Notes: generated from the letters alone by a model not told the origin. DNA of 64,000 nucleotides from Acuticoccus sediminis (GCF_003258595.1 NZ_QHHQ01000006.1:248001-312000), one strand, 5' to 3'; positions 52,993 to 62,450 are shown, counted from the first letter of the stretch. Numbers and translations are program-made.

Positions 52993-53691
52993 TCAGGCGG
53001 TGTCCGCGATGCGGCCGTCGTGGAAGGTGTAGACGCGGTCGAAGAGGTCGAGCGAGCGCTGGTCGTGCGTGACGACCACCACAGCCGAGTGGCGCGCATC
53101 GGCGATGAGGCGCAGCAGCTCCATCACCTGGCGGCTGCGCATCGAATCGAGCGCTGCCGTCGGCTCGTCGGCGAGGATGAGCGCCGGGTCCGTCGCCAGT
53201 GCCCGCGCGATCGCGACGCGCTGCTGTTCGCCGCCGGAGAGGCGCGCCGGCATGCTTCCCAGCCGGTGCCCCAGCCCCAGCGCATCGAGAAGTCCGCGCG
53301 CGTGGTCGACGGCGGCGCGGCGGGGCACGTCGTCGATGGTCAGCGCGAGCGCGACGTTCTCCTCGGCGGTGAGGAACGGGATGAGGTTCGCCTTCTGGAA
53401 GACGAAGCCGAGGACCGTCCGGCGGAGCGCGCGCATCGCGTCGAGGTCGGCCCCCGGTGCGGAGACCTTGGTGTCCTTCAGCCAGACCTCGCCCTCGGTC
53501 GGCAGCTCCAGCAGGCCGGCGATGAGGAGCATCGTGCTCTTGCCCGACCCGCTCTCGCCGACGATGCCGATCAGTTCGCCCGGCCCAGCCGACAGCGAGA
53601 CGTCCGACAGCGCGTGGACCACCGTCCCGCCGGACGGGAACGCCTTGGAGACGTTGCGGACGGAGAGGATCTCGGCGGGGAGGGCGGTCAC
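52993..53691 (-). CDS. ABC exporter ATPase (DevA/MacB/HrtA-like)
   Basis: A 232-aa ABC ATPase of the LolD/MacB/DevA group. Walker A GESGSGKST, the FVFQKANLIPFLTAEENV Q-loop region, signature RLSGGEQQRVAIARAL and Walker B LILADEPTAALD are all present. The GTG at 53691 overlaps the permease stop (GTGA). Works with the FtsX-type permease and membrane fusion protein encoded upstream, order MFP-permease-ATPase as in cyanobacterial devBCA. Convergent with the hemophore operon. Confidence 0.9.
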   Translation of the reverse strand: MTALPAEILSVRNVSKAFPSGGTVVHALSDVSLSAGPGELIGIVGESGSGKSTMLLIAGLLELPTEGEVWLKDTKVSAPGADLDAMRALRRTVLGFVFQKANLIPFLTAEENVALALTIDDVPRRAAVDHARGLLDALGLGHRLGSMPARLSGGEQQRVAIARALATDPALILADEPTAALDSMRSRQVMELLRLIADARHSAVVVVTHDQRSLDLFDRVYTFHDGRIADTA

Positions 53692-54818
53692 GCCAGCACC
53701 TCCTGCGCCCGCACCCGGTTCGCGCGTCGCACCCCCACGAGCGCCGAGGCGAAGACGATGACGGCGACGACGCCGAACAGCATCGCGTTGTCGCCCGGCT
53801 CGATCAGCACGCGGCGGGGGAAGAGGGGGAAGATGACGTGCGCCAGCGCCAGTCCCAACGCGAACCCCAGCAGGCCGATCAGCGCCGCCTGCTCGCCGAT
53901 CATGACGGCGATGAGCCGCCCGCGCGCCCCCATCAGCTTCAGCATCGCGATGGTGTGCAGCTTCTCCAGCGTCATCGTGTAGACGATGAGCGACACCACG
54001 ATCGCGGTCACCACCAGCAGGACCGAGGTGAAGGCGAGGATCTGGACCCGCAGCCGCCAGAGCCGCTGGCCCAGCAGCAGCTCGCGCTGTTCCGCTGCGG
54101 TCAGGACGTTGACGTCTCCCCATTCGGCGATCGCCGCGGCCACGGTCGCTGAGTCGGCCCCCGGCTGGAGCGTCGTCAGCACCGCGGCGACCTTGAGGTC
54201 CGGATCGGCCTCTCCGGCGCGCCGGGCGAGGCGGACCTCGGCGGCCACCCGGTCGACCGCGATGGTCATCGCATCGTTGATGGAGACGAACATCATGCCG
54301 TCGCCGCTGATGTCGACCATGTCCCGCGTGATCCCGACGACGGCGTAGTCGTCCCCGGCGAGGTGGATCGTCTCGCCGAGCCCGATGCCGACGGCGCGGT
54401 CGACGACGGCCTCGTAGTGCCCCTTGCGGATCATCCGGCCCCGGACCAGCGGAATCCAGCGCCCGTCGTCGGCGGACAGGTCGACCCCCGTCACGGCGGC
54501 GCGGCGGGAGGCGCCACGGGCGGTGAACTGCTCGCTGGTCTGCATGAAGCGCCGCGTCGTCGCGACGCCCGCGACCCCCGCGACGCGCCGCTCCAGCGTC
54601 ATCGGCACCGAGGAGCGTTCCGAGAACGGGCCGGCGCGCCCGCCCTGGACGACCCAGAGGTCCGCCCCCACCACGTCGACGATCAGGAGCGCGTCCGAGA
54701 CGATCCCGCGGTAGAGCCCGATCATGCCGACCGCCGCCGTGATCAGGAACGCGACGCCGGCGATCGTCACGAGGAAGCGGGCCGGCGCGTGCAGGATGTC
54801 CTTGAGGGCGAGGTTCAC
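53688..54818 (-). CDS. FtsX-type ABC permease (DevC/MacB/HrtB-like)
   Basis: A 376-aa permease with one N-terminal helix (FLVTIAGVAFLITAAVGMIGLY), a ~200-residue periplasmic domain, and three C-terminal helices (VLLVVTAIVVSLIVYTM, EQAALIGLLGFALGLALAH, MLFGVVAVIVFASAL), the FtsX/DevC layout. GTG start overlaps the MFP stop. These permeases drive mechanotransmission of substrates from periplasm outward rather than cytosolic export of large proteins. In other bacteria such permeases (HrtB) detoxify heme. Confidence 0.88.
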   Translation of the reverse strand: MNLALKDILHAPARFLVTIAGVAFLITAAVGMIGLYRGIVSDALLIVDVVGADLWVVQGGRAGPFSERSSVPMTLERRVAGVAGVATTRRFMQTSEQFTARGASRRAAVTGVDLSADDGRWIPLVRGRMIRKGHYEAVVDRAVGIGLGETIHLAGDDYAVVGITRDMVDISGDGMMFVSINDAMTIAVDRVAAEVRLARRAGEADPDLKVAAVLTTLQPGADSATVAAAIAEWGDVNVLTAAEQRELLLGQRLWRLRVQILAFTSVLLVVTAIVVSLIVYTMTLEKLHTIAMLKLMGARGRLIAVMIGEQAALIGLLGFALGLALAHVIFPLFPRRVLIEPGDNAMLFGVVAVIVFASALVGVRRANRVRAQEVLA

Positions 54819-56161
54819 GAGCCGTCCTCGGACGACCTCGGCACCACCCGCATCGCCTCGTACGGTCGGTCCGCGTCGACGACGATCTCGCCGGGGCTGA
54901 GGCCGTCCAGGACCTCCACCCGGTCGCCGCTGACGCCGCCGAGCGTGATCGGCCGCCAATGGATCCGGCCGTCGCGGACCACCCATACGCCCGGCTCGCC
55001 GCCGCGCGGTGCGAGCGTGCGGGTCGGGGTCGCCAGCGCGCCCTCGCGCGCTGCAATGTCGATCGTGACGCGCGCCCGCTGGCCGATCGCCCAATGGGAA
55101 GGAGCCATGTCCGGCACCAGGTCGACGGTGAACTCGCGCGTCTCGCTGTCCACGGTCCGGTCCGCCCGCAGGACGCGCGCGCCGAGGGTTTCGGCCGGTG
55201 TCCCCGGCAGCGTCACCGTCGCCCGCTGGCCGGGCCGGATCGCGCCGACGCTCGCCTCGTCGAGCCAGGCCGTGAAGATCAGCGATGCGGGGTCGACGAC
55301 CGTGGCGACCGGCGCACCCGTCGCCAGCGTGTCGCCGACGTGGACGGGGACGTCCGTGACGATGCCGGCGAAGGGCGCGCGCACGGTGCTCTCGTCGAGC
55401 AGCGTCCTGCGCACGTCGGTGCGGGCGGTGGCGGCCTTCTCCTCGGCGAGGGCCTGGGCGACGGCGGCCCCGGCGCGGTCGCGGTCGGCCTGCGCCTGGG
55501 CGAGGGCGTCGGCGGACGCCTCCAGCGCGGCGCTGGCGATGACACCCCGGCCGGCGAGCGAGGTCTGGCGCTGGTGCTCCCGGGCGAGGCGCTCCTGCGC
55601 GGAGCGTGCCCGCGCCAGCTCGGCCCGCGCCATCTCGACGGTGCGGGCCGCCGACGCCGCGGACGCCTCGGCCGCGGCGAGTTCCGCCCTGTTGGTGCGC
55701 GGGTCGAGCTCTGCGAGCACGTCGTCGGCGGCGACCACGTCCCCTTCCTCGACGGGGAGGGAGACGATCTGCCCGGCCCCGGTGGTCGCCACGTTGGCGA
55801 TGCGGCGCGCGTCGAGCGTCGCCGGCGCCGTCAGCTCGGCGACGAAGGTGGCCGGCAGGATCGGATAGTGATCGACCTGCCGCGGGATCTCGTAGCGCAC
55901 GCCGAAGAGGGCGAGGCCGCAGGCGGCGACGGCGATGGCGGTCCAGAGGAACGGGAAGCGGCGCCCTCGGGAGGGCGGCCGCGGAGCCGAGAGGGTCGGC
56001 GCCATCTGCCGCGCCCGGGGCGCGGGGTCCGGCCGCGAGAGGTCCTGCGGCGTGAGATCGGAGGGGGCGCGGGGGATCGGTGCGGACGTCGCCGCCGCCC
56101 GGCCGCCGGCCTGGACATCCGCGACGTGCGCCGTCGTGCGCGCACTGTCGCGGACGGCCAT
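54815..56161 (-). CDS. Periplasmic adaptor (membrane fusion) protein, HlyD/MacA/DevB-like
   Basis: A 448-aa adaptor. The first ~65 residues are a Pro/Ala/Arg-rich cytoplasmic extension, then one transmembrane helix (FLWTAIAVAACGLALFGV). The periplasmic part has a lipoyl-like half motif (ATTGAGQIVSLPVEEGDVVAADDVL), a ~100-residue Ala/Glu/Arg alpha-hairpin and a second lipoyl half (TVRAPFAGIVTDVPVHVGDTL), then beta-barrel. Start ATG 56161 is 1 nt past the Cys-rich gene stop. An outer-membrane TolC-like protein is needed from elsewhere. Confidence 0.88.
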   Translation of the reverse strand: MAVRDSARTTAHVADVQAGGRAAATSAPIPRAPSDLTPQDLSRPDPAPRARQMAPTLSAPRPPSRGRRFPFLWTAIAVAACGLALFGVRYEIPRQVDHYPILPATFVAELTAPATLDARRIANVATTGAGQIVSLPVEEGDVVAADDVLAELDPRTNRAELAAAEASAASAARTVEMARAELARARSAQERLAREHQRQTSLAGRGVIASAALEASADALAQAQADRDRAGAAVAQALAEEKAATARTDVRRTLLDESTVRAPFAGIVTDVPVHVGDTLATGAPVATVVDPASLIFTAWLDEASVGAIRPGQRATVTLPGTPAETLGARVLRADRTVDSETREFTVDLVPDMAPSHWAIGQRARVTIDIAAREGALATPTRTLAPRGGEPGVWVVRDGRIHWRPITLGGVSGDRVEVLDGLSPGEIVVDADRPYEAMRVVPRSSEDGS

Positions 56162-56162
56162 C

Positions 56163-56429
56163 CTACTTCAACATGACGTTCCGGACTGTCGTCCGACACT
56201 GGTCCGACAGGCTTTCGCGATGCTCCGCCATGCAGCGGGCGATGCGCCCGTCGCCCGGCTCGACGCCGGTGCAGTAGCGCTTGTAGTCGTCCTTGCAGGC
56301 CTTGAGGATTGCCACCTGCTGGTCACGGCTGAGCTGCGGCTTGGCGGTCTGCGCGGCGGCGATGCCACCGGCGGTGAGCAGAGCGGCCGCGGCCAGGGCG
56401 GACACTCCTGCTCGTCTCGTCAGGCTCAT
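56163..56429 (-). CDS. Small secreted cysteine-rich repeat protein
   Basis: An 88-aa protein with signal peptide (MSLTRRAGVSALAAAALLTAGG, cleavage after AAA/AQ) and one Cys-rich unit with four Cys: ACKDDYKRYCTGVEPGDGRIARCM and SLSDQCRTTV. The GRIARC motif fits the cysteine-rich repeat family also found in eukaryotic GLG1. First gene of the operon with the exporter. The function of bacterial members is largely unknown; a periplasmic metal or redox role is possible. Confidence 0.75.
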   Translation of the reverse strand: MSLTRRAGVSALAAAALLTAGGIAAAQTAKPQLSRDQQVAILKACKDDYKRYCTGVEPGDGRIARCMAEHRESLSDQCRTTVRNVMLK

Positions 56430-56536
56430 GGGTCGAACTCCTGAACACTGGGCCGGCGACCGGGCCGCAAGGGCCGGTGCGCGGCGGTTTCGGCGATGAT
56501 GGCGGCGAACTGCGGCGCCACCACCATCACTAATGA

Positions 56537-56845
56537 TCAGTAACGCGAGATGGATCCGGAGCGGCTCACGCCCTGGTGCCAGGGACCCTCGGCGTAGCTC
56601 GCGCCGCTGCAGGTCCCGTTGGCGCAGCTCACCGAACCGTTGCGGTTCACGGTGTTGCCGTAGAAGCCGCGGCGGGTCGACTGCCGCGAGCAGGTGCCGC
56701 CGGCGCAGTTGACGTCGGCGTTGTAGCTCGCCGTATTGCCGTTCGGCCCGGTGACGGTGCGCTTGCGGCTGAACGCGTCCGCGTCCGAGGCGGTCCCCAC
56801 GACGAGGGCGAGAGCGAGAGCGGAACCGGTCAGAACCTTGAGCAT
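56537..56845 (-). CDS. Small secreted Gly/Asn/Ser-rich protein of unknown family
   Basis: A 102-aa protein with signal peptide (MLKVLTGSALALALVVG, cleavage near ADA), then two similar Cys-containing segments (SYNADVNCAGGTCSRQST and RNGSVSCANGTCSGAS), suggesting two internal repeats each with a Cys pair. I start at ATG 56845; the frame is open 29 codons upstream without a credible start. I do not recognise the family. It is divergent from the response-regulator gene and could be controlled by it. Confidence 0.65.
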   Translation of the reverse strand: MLKVLTGSALALALVVGTASDADAFSRKRTVTGPNGNTASYNADVNCAGGTCSRQSTRRGFYGNTVNRNGSVSCANGTCSGASYAEGPWHQGVSRSGSISRY

Positions 56846-56946
56846 CGTAGCCTCCTGTCCGTGGGCGCCCGGCCCACCCTGTTGCTGGCGACAGGAGGAA
56901 GATAGAAAGTCATTGTTGCGATGAAATTTCACCGCTGCATCGGTTT

Positions 56947-56981
56947 GTCGCGATCTGTCACCATGCGTAACAATTTGTATA
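56947..56981 (+). promoter_or_regulatory. Four phased direct repeats upstream of the response regulator
   Basis: GTCGC (56947), GTCAC (56957), GTAAC (56967) and GTATA (56977) are spaced at exactly 10 bp, one helical turn. OmpR-type response regulators bind tandem direct repeats with this phasing. The array ends 53 nt upstream of the response-regulator ATG and also faces the divergent 102-aa secreted protein gene, so autoregulation or control of that gene is plausible. Confidence 0.5.
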
Positions 56982-57033
56982 CGAGGTCGTGAGCTGAATT
57001 TACTATATCCGTTGAGGATGCCATAGTATTGCC

Positions 57034-57750
57034 ATGACCGTTTCTGCCGCCAACGTGGTCGTCGTCGAGGACGATCCCGACATCGCCGACCTCGTCGCCA
57101 GCCTCCTCCGGAAGGAGGGGTACGGCGTGGCCGTCGCCGGCGACGGCGCGGCGCTCGACGCCGTGATGTCCCACATGCGGCCCGACCTCATCATCCTCGA
57201 CGTCATGCTGCCGGGCGAGGACGGCCTCGCCATCTGCCGCCGCATCCGCGCCCGCGACCAGGTGCCGATCCTGATGCTGACGGCCAAGAGCGACGAGATC
57301 GACCGCGTGCTCGGTCTCGAGATGGGCGCGGACGACTACGTCGTGAAACCGTTCGGCCCGCGCGAGCTGGTGGCGCGGGTGCGCGCACGCCTGCGCCGGG
57401 CGTCGGATCCGGCGCCGGTCCGCACCAACCGCCGCTACGCGTTCGACCGCTTCGTCATCGACCTCGACGCACGCCAGTTCACGACGGAGGAGGGGGACGA
57501 GGTCGCGCTGACGACCGGCGAGTTCGACCTCCTGGCGTGCTTCGTCGGCGCGCCCCGGCGGGTGCTGACGCGCGACTACATCCTCGACAAGATCCGCGGG
57601 AGGGACGCCGACCCGTTCGACCGCACGGTGGACATGCTGGTCTCGCGCCTGCGCCGCAAGCTCGACGCGGCGAGCCCTGGCTCCGCCCTCGTCGGCACCG
57701 TGCGCAACGGCGGCTACCTCTTTACCGCCACGGTTCGGCCGCTGACGTGA
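57034..57750 (+). CDS. OmpR-family response regulator
   Basis: A 238-aa two-component response regulator. Receiver domain residues 7-120: acidic pair in VVEDDPD, phosphoacceptor Asp56 in IILDVMLPGEDG, Thr in LMLTAKSD and Lys in YVVKPFGP. A C-terminal winged helix follows (EVALTTGEFDLLACF, DRTVDMLVSRLRRKL, GYLFTA). The stop overlaps the kinase GTG start. Target genes unknown; neighbours are a small secreted protein and the ABC exporter. Confidence 0.93.
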   Translation: MTVSAANVVVVEDDPDIADLVASLLRKEGYGVAVAGDGAALDAVMSHMRPDLIILDVMLPGEDGLAICRRIRARDQVPILMLTAKSDEIDRVLGLEMGADDYVVKPFGPRELVARVRARLRRASDPAPVRTNRRYAFDRFVIDLDARQFTTEEGDEVALTTGEFDLLACFVGAPRRVLTRDYILDKIRGRDADPFDRTVDMLVSRLRRKLDAASPGSALVGTVRNGGYLFTATVRPLT

Positions 57751-59069
57751 GGGCACCGCTCAGCCTCGGCAGCCGGATCGCGCTCATCATCTTCGCGGCG
57801 ATGGTCGCGGCCTGGCTCGGCAACGTCGCCTACTACTACGCCTCGCAGCGCCCGGCCCGGGAGCCGGCGCTGCTGGCGCCCGAGCGCCTCGCGGCCATCG
57901 TCGCCCTCTACGAGACCGGCGAGAACCGCGCCGCGCTCGGCGACGCGCTGCACACCTCCGGCCTCGAGATCGACATCGAATCCGCCCCCCTCCGGCCCGG
58001 CGGCACGACCCCGCCGGAGGACGCGGAGCCGATGAGGCTCCCCGACGGGCGGACGGCGACGGTCACCCCGGTCGCCTCGACCGGGCGCCTCGTCAACCGC
58101 CTGACGCGCACGCGCCAGGGCTATCGCTTCCAGATCGGCCTCAGGACCGGCGAGACCCTCGTCATCACGGCGCACAACCCGTCGTCGCTGAACTATGCCG
58201 GGCTCCCGGTGGGGATCGTCGCGGGCCTCATCGGGACGCTGATCGCGCTCGCTTCGCTGGTGATCATGCACCGGGAGATGGCGCCGCTGCGGCGCCTGGC
58301 GGAGGCGGCGGACGCCATCGACCTCTCCGGCTCCTCGCCGCCGCTGCCGCAGTCGCGCTCCTCGGCGCCGGAGATCCGCTCGCTGGTCGCGGCCTTCAAC
58401 CGGCTGCAGGCGCGCCTCGCCACGCTGGTCGCCTCGCGGATGGTGATGGTGGCGGGGATCTCCCACGACGTCCGCACCTTCGCGACCCGGCTGCGCCTGC
58501 GCCTGGAGCAGCTGCCGGACAGCGAGACGCGGGACCGGGCGGTGCGCGACGTGATCGACATCGTCGCGATGCTGGACGACGCCATCGTCGCGACGCGCGC
58601 GGGCGTCGGCGAGCTGTCCGAAGAGCTCCTCACCTTCGCCGACCTGGTGCGCGAGGAGGTGGGCGGCCGCGGCGAGCTGGGCGCGCCGGTGACGCTCGTC
58701 GTGGCGGACGACGCGACGGACGCCAGCGTCCTCGGCGACCGCCTTGCCCTGAAACGGATGATCGCGAACCTCGTCGACAACGCGGTGAAGTACGGCGCGA
58801 GGGCGCACGTCAGCCTGACGGCGGCGCCCGGGTCCGTCGTCTTCACCGTGGACGACGAGGGCCCGGGCATCGCCGAGTCCGACCGGGCGCTGCTGCTGGA
58901 GCCGTTCGTGCGACTCGAGGCCTCGCGCAACCGGGCGACGGGCGGCGCGGGGCTCGGCCTTGCCATCGTGAAGGGCCTCGTCGAGGCGCACGGCGGGTCG
59001 ATCACCGTCGGCGACGCGCCCGGGAAGGGCGCCCGCTTCGTCCTCACCCTCCCCACCTTCTCGCTGTAG
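57747..59069 (+). CDS. Sensor histidine kinase
   Basis: A 440-aa membrane kinase starting with GTG overlapping the regulator stop (GTGA). TM1 is at ~10-32, a ~115-residue periplasmic sensor region follows, TM2 is at ~152-175, then HAMP-like (MAPLRRLAEAADAIDLSGSSPPLP), and phosphoacceptor His240 in GISHDVRTFATRL. ATPase motifs: N box ANLVDNAVKYG, G1 VDDEGPGI, G2 GAGLGLAIVKGLVEAHGG. The kinase family fits EnvZ-like kinases. Stimulus not evident. Confidence 0.92.
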   Translation: MRAPLSLGSRIALIIFAAMVAAWLGNVAYYYASQRPAREPALLAPERLAAIVALYETGENRAALGDALHTSGLEIDIESAPLRPGGTTPPEDAEPMRLPDGRTATVTPVASTGRLVNRLTRTRQGYRFQIGLRTGETLVITAHNPSSLNYAGLPVGIVAGLIGTLIALASLVIMHREMAPLRRLAEAADAIDLSGSSPPLPQSRSSAPEIRSLVAAFNRLQARLATLVASRMVMVAGISHDVRTFATRLRLRLEQLPDSETRDRAVRDVIDIVAMLDDAIVATRAGVGELSEELLTFADLVREEVGGRGELGAPVTLVVADDATDASVLGDRLALKRMIANLVDNAVKYGARAHVSLTAAPGSVVFTVDDEGPGIAESDRALLLEPFVRLEASRNRATGGAGLGLAIVKGLVEAHGGSITVGDAPGKGARFVLTLPTFSL

Positions 59070-59370
59070 GGAAGGCCGCGCGGCCAGGGGGACCGCGGGG
59101 CTCGTCTCCGACGGGGTGCGGGCGGGTCAAGGGCGCGCGCAGCGCGGGCGGAGCCTTTACCCTTGACGCGCCCGCACGCCGTCACAGCCTCGGGGGGCGG
59201 GGTCAGGTCGGAAGGGTGCGAAGCGCCGTTCCGGGCTGAACCCCTGCCCGCCGGCGAGGCGGGGGAGCGCGAGGGGGAACACCCTCGCACTCGGCCGCTC
59301 CGCCCGTACCGACGCTCCGGCGAATGCGAGGCGCCGCCGCATCCCCGGCCGCCGGCGGAGCCTTCCCGAC
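59070..59370. repeat. Palindrome-rich intergenic element between histidine kinase and uvrA
   Basis: This 301-nt gap lies between convergent genes and holds stacked inverted repeats. The largest pairs 59116-59133 with 59160-59177 (18 bp with one mismatch, core GTCAAGGG/CCCTTGAC, 26-nt loop). Others are CCCGCC-ggcga-GGCGGG (59247-59263) and GCGAGGG-N6-CCCTCGC (59269-59288). This resembles repetitive extragenic palindromes and could end transcripts from both sides. No gene seen. Confidence 0.6.
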
Positions 59371-62271
59371 CTACTCCGCGGCTTCCCGCCGGGAGGGACG
59401 GCGCTCCAGCAGTTCGGCGAGGTAGTGGCCGGTGTGGCTTTCGGCGACCTTCATCACCTGCTCGGGCCTCCCGGAGGCGACGATGCGGCCGCCGCCGTCG
59501 CCGCCCTCGGGGCCGATGTCGACAATCCAGTCGGCGGTCTTGATGACCTCGAGGTTGTGCTCGATGACGACGACGGTGTTGCCCTGGTCGACGAGCTGCT
59601 TCAGGACGTCGAGGAGCTTGGCGACGTCGTGGAAGTGGAGCCCGGTGGTCGGCTCGTCGAGGATGTAGAGCGTGCGCCCGGTGGCCCGCTTGGAAAGCTC
59701 CTTGGCGAGCTTGATGCGCTGCGCCTCGCCGCCCGAGAGGGTGGTCGCCTGCTGGCCGATGCGGATGTAGCCGAGGCCCACCTGGTTCAGCGTCACGAGC
59801 TTGTCGCGCACCGCCGGGACGGCCGAGAAGAAGTCGCATCCCTCCTCGACGGTCATGTCGAGGACGTCGGAGATGGACCGGCCCTTGAACTCGATCTCCA
59901 GCGTCTCGCGGTTGTAGCGCTTGCCCTTGCAGACGTCGCATTCGACGTAGACGTCGGGCAGGAAGTGCATCTCGATCTTGATGACTCCGTCGCCCTGGCA
60001 CGCCTCGCAGCGCCCGCCCTTGACGTTGAAGGAGAAGCGGCCCGGACCGTAGCCGCGCGCCTTCGCCTCGGGGAGGCCGGCGAACCAGTCGCGGATCGGG
60101 GTGAAGGCGCCGGTGTAGGTGGCGGGATTCGAGCGCGGCGTGCGGCCGATGGGCGACTGGTCGATGTCGATGATCTTGTCGAGGTGCTCCAGGCCGGTGA
60201 TCGCCTCGTGCGTGGCGGGGACCTCGCGGGACTTGTTCAGCTTGCGGGAGACGGCGCGGTACAGCGTCTCGATCACCAGCGTCGACTTGCCGGATCCCGA
60301 CACGCCCGTCACGGCCGTGAAGAGCCCCAGCGGGAACTCGGCGGTGACGCCCTGGAGGTTGTTGCCGGTCGCGTTGACGACCTTAATCGCCTTGCCCTTC
60401 TTCCTGGCGCGCCGCTTCTCGGGCAGCGGGATTTCCAGGACGCCCGACAGGTACTTGCCGGTCAGCGAGTTGGGGTTGGCGATGATCTCGTCGGGCGTGC
60501 CCTCGGCGGTGATCTCGCCGCCGTGGACGCCGGCGCCGGGGCCGATGTCGAGGACGTAGTCGGCCGCGAGGATGGCGTCCTCGTCGTGCTCCACGACGAT
60601 GACGGTGTTGCCGAGGTCGCGCAGGCGTTTCAGCGTGTCGATCAGGCGGGCGTTGTCGCGCTGGTGGAGGCCGATGGACGGCTCGTCGAGCACGTAGAGC
60701 ACGCCGGTGAGGCCGGAGCCGATCTGCGAGGCGAGGCGGATGCGCTGGCTCTCGCCGCCCGACAGCGTCCGCGACCCGCGCGAGAGCTGCAGGTAGTCGA
60801 GGCCGACGTCCACGAGGAAGCGCAGGCGCTCCTGGATCTCCTTCAGGATCGCCCGGGCGATCTCGTTCTGCTGCGCGGTCAGCCGGTCGGGCAGGGCGTT
60901 GAACCACGGCGCCGCGTCGCGGATCGCGAGCGCCGAGACCTCGCCGATGTGCTGGCCGCCGACCTTCACCGCGAGCGCCTCGGGCTTGAGGCGGTAGCCG
61001 TGGCAGGCCGGGCAGGGCGCGTCCGACTGGTAGCGCGCCAGCTCCTCGCGCACCCACTGCGAGTCGGTCTCGTTCCAGCGGCGCTCGATGTTGGTGATCA
61101 CCCCCTCGAAGGTCTTCGCGGTGGTGTAGGAGCGCAGGCCGTCGTCGTAGGTGAACTTGATCTTCTCGCGCTTCGATCCGTAGAGGATCACCTCGCGCAC
61201 CTTCTCCGGCAGGTCGTGCCAGGGCGTCGTCATGTCGGCGTCGTAGTGGGCGCAGATCGCCTGCAGGGTCTGCGTGTAGTAGGGGCTCGTGTTGCCGGTG
61301 CGGGCCCAGGGGAGCACCGCGCCGCCGGCGAGCGTCAGTGACGCGTCGGGCACGACGAGGTCGGCCTCGAAGGTCAGCGTTGTGCCGAGCCCGTCGCAGG
61401 TCGGGCAGGCGCCGGTCGGCGCGTTGAACGAGAAGAGGCGCGGCTCGATCTCGGCGATGGTGAAGCCGGACACCGGGCAGGCGAACTTCTCCGAGAAGAC
61501 GATGCGCTTCGGCTTGTCGCCTTCGGTCTCGTCGGCGAACTCGGCGACGGCGATGCCTTCGGCGAGGCCGAGCGCGGTCTCCAGGCTGTCGGCGAGGCGG
61601 CTGGCGAGGTCCGGACGGGTCGAGACGCGGTCCACCACGACGTCGATGTCGTGCTTGTACTTCTTGTCGAGGGCGGGGGCGTCCTCGATCTCGTAGAAGG
61701 TGCCGTCGATCTTGACGCGCTGGAAGCCCTTCTTCTGCAGCTCGGCGAGCTCCTTGCGGTACTCGCCCTTGCGGTCGCGCACGATGGGGGCGAGCAGGTA
61801 GAGCCGCGTCTTCTCCGGCAGCGCGAGGATGCGGTCGACCATCTGGCTGACGGTCTGCGCCTCGATCGGCAGACCCGTCGCCGGGGAGTAGGGGACACCG
61901 ATGCGCGCCCACAGGAGGCGCATGTAGTCGTTGATCTCGGTGACGGTGCCGACGGTGGAGCGCGGGTTCTTCGAGGTGGTCTTCTGCTCGATCGAGATGG
62001 CGGGGGAGAGGCCGTCGATCTGGTCGACGTCCGGCTTCTGCATCATCTCGAGGAACTGGCGGGCGTAGGCCGACAGGCTCTCGACGTAGCGGCGCTGGCC
62101 TTCGGCGTAGATGGTGTCGAAGGCGAGCGAGGACTTGCCGGAGCCGGACAGACCGGTGAACACGATCAGCGTGTCGCGCGGCAGCGAGACGTCGACCCCT
62201 TTAAGGTTGTGCTCGCGCGCCCCCTTGACGACGAGCTTGCGGTCCGCAGCGGCGCGCGCGCGTATGGTCAT
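59371..62271 (-). CDS. uvrA: Excinuclease ABC subunit A
   Basis: UvrA is the DNA damage sensor of nucleotide excision repair, a 966-aa ABC ATPase dimer. Both ATPase modules are complete: first Walker [10 protein letters not shown] and second GVSGSGKST, each with an LSGGE(A/S)QRI signature. Zinc-binding Cys pairs are present ([34 protein letters not shown]). I use the ATG at 62271 ([13 protein letters not shown]). A start 11 codons upstream is possible. Length is normal. Convergent with the histidine kinase. Confidence 0.96.
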   Translation of the reverse strand: MTIRARAAADRKLVVKGAREHNLKGVDVSLPRDTLIVFTGLSGSGKSSLAFDTIYAEGQRRYVESLSAYARQFLEMMQKPDVDQIDGLSPAISIEQKTTSKNPRSTVGTVTEINDYMRLLWARIGVPYSPATGLPIEAQTVSQMVDRILALPEKTRLYLLAPIVRDRKGEYRKELAELQKKGFQRVKIDGTFYEIEDAPALDKKYKHDIDVVVDRVSTRPDLASRLADSLETALGLAEGIAVAEFADETEGDKPKRIVFSEKFACPVSGFTIAEIEPRLFSFNAPTGACPTCDGLGTTLTFEADLVVPDASLTLAGGAVLPWARTGNTSPYYTQTLQAICAHYDADMTTPWHDLPEKVREVILYGSKREKIKFTYDDGLRSYTTAKTFEGVITNIERRWNETDSQWVREELARYQSDAPCPACHGYRLKPEALAVKVGGQHIGEVSALAIRDAAPWFNALPDRLTAQQNEIARAILKEIQERLRFLVDVGLDYLQLSRGSRTLSGGESQRIRLASQIGSGLTGVLYVLDEPSIGLHQRDNARLIDTLKRLRDLGNTVIVVEHDEDAILAADYVLDIGPGAGVHGGEITAEGTPDEIIANPNSLTGKYLSGVLEIPLPEKRRARKKGKAIKVVNATGNNLQGVTAEFPLGLFTAVTGVSGSGKSTLVIETLYRAVSRKLNKSREVPATHEAITGLEHLDKIIDIDQSPIGRTPRSNPATYTGAFTPIRDWFAGLPEAKARGYGPGRFSFNVKGGRCEACQGDGVIKIEMHFLPDVYVECDVCKGKRYNRETLEIEFKGRSISDVLDMTVEEGCDFFSAVPAVRDKLVTLNQVGLGYIRIGQQATTLSGGEAQRIKLAKELSKRATGRTLYILDEPTTGLHFHDVAKLLDVLKQLVDQGNTVVVIEHNLEVIKTADWIVDIGPEGGDGGGRIVASGRPEQVMKVAESHTGHYLAELLERRPSRREAAE

Positions 62272-62450
62272 ACCAAGGACTCCGGGGGAAACCTGTTGGT
62301 CCAAAACTGGAACATCGACGGGCGATGGTCAATGCTACAGATGGACCTTGCACCATTGTTCCGCAAATCCACAGGCCGCAGGGGAGAGTTGACCGCTGCC
62401 CGGCGGCTGGCGCAAACCGCAGCGACCCGCGACCAGACCCGAGGCATTCC

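Noticed and set aside
52993-56161. The ABC exporter as the type I secretion system for the HasA-RTX proteins
   Set aside because: The ATPase is a small stand-alone LolD/MacB-type protein and the permease is FtsX-type. RTX export needs an HlyB/PrtD-type fused ATPase-membrane protein, absent here.
62272-62450. LexA (SOS) operator for uvrA or ssb
   Set aside because: I looked for GTTC-N7-GTTC on both strands upstream of uvrA and ssb and did not find it.
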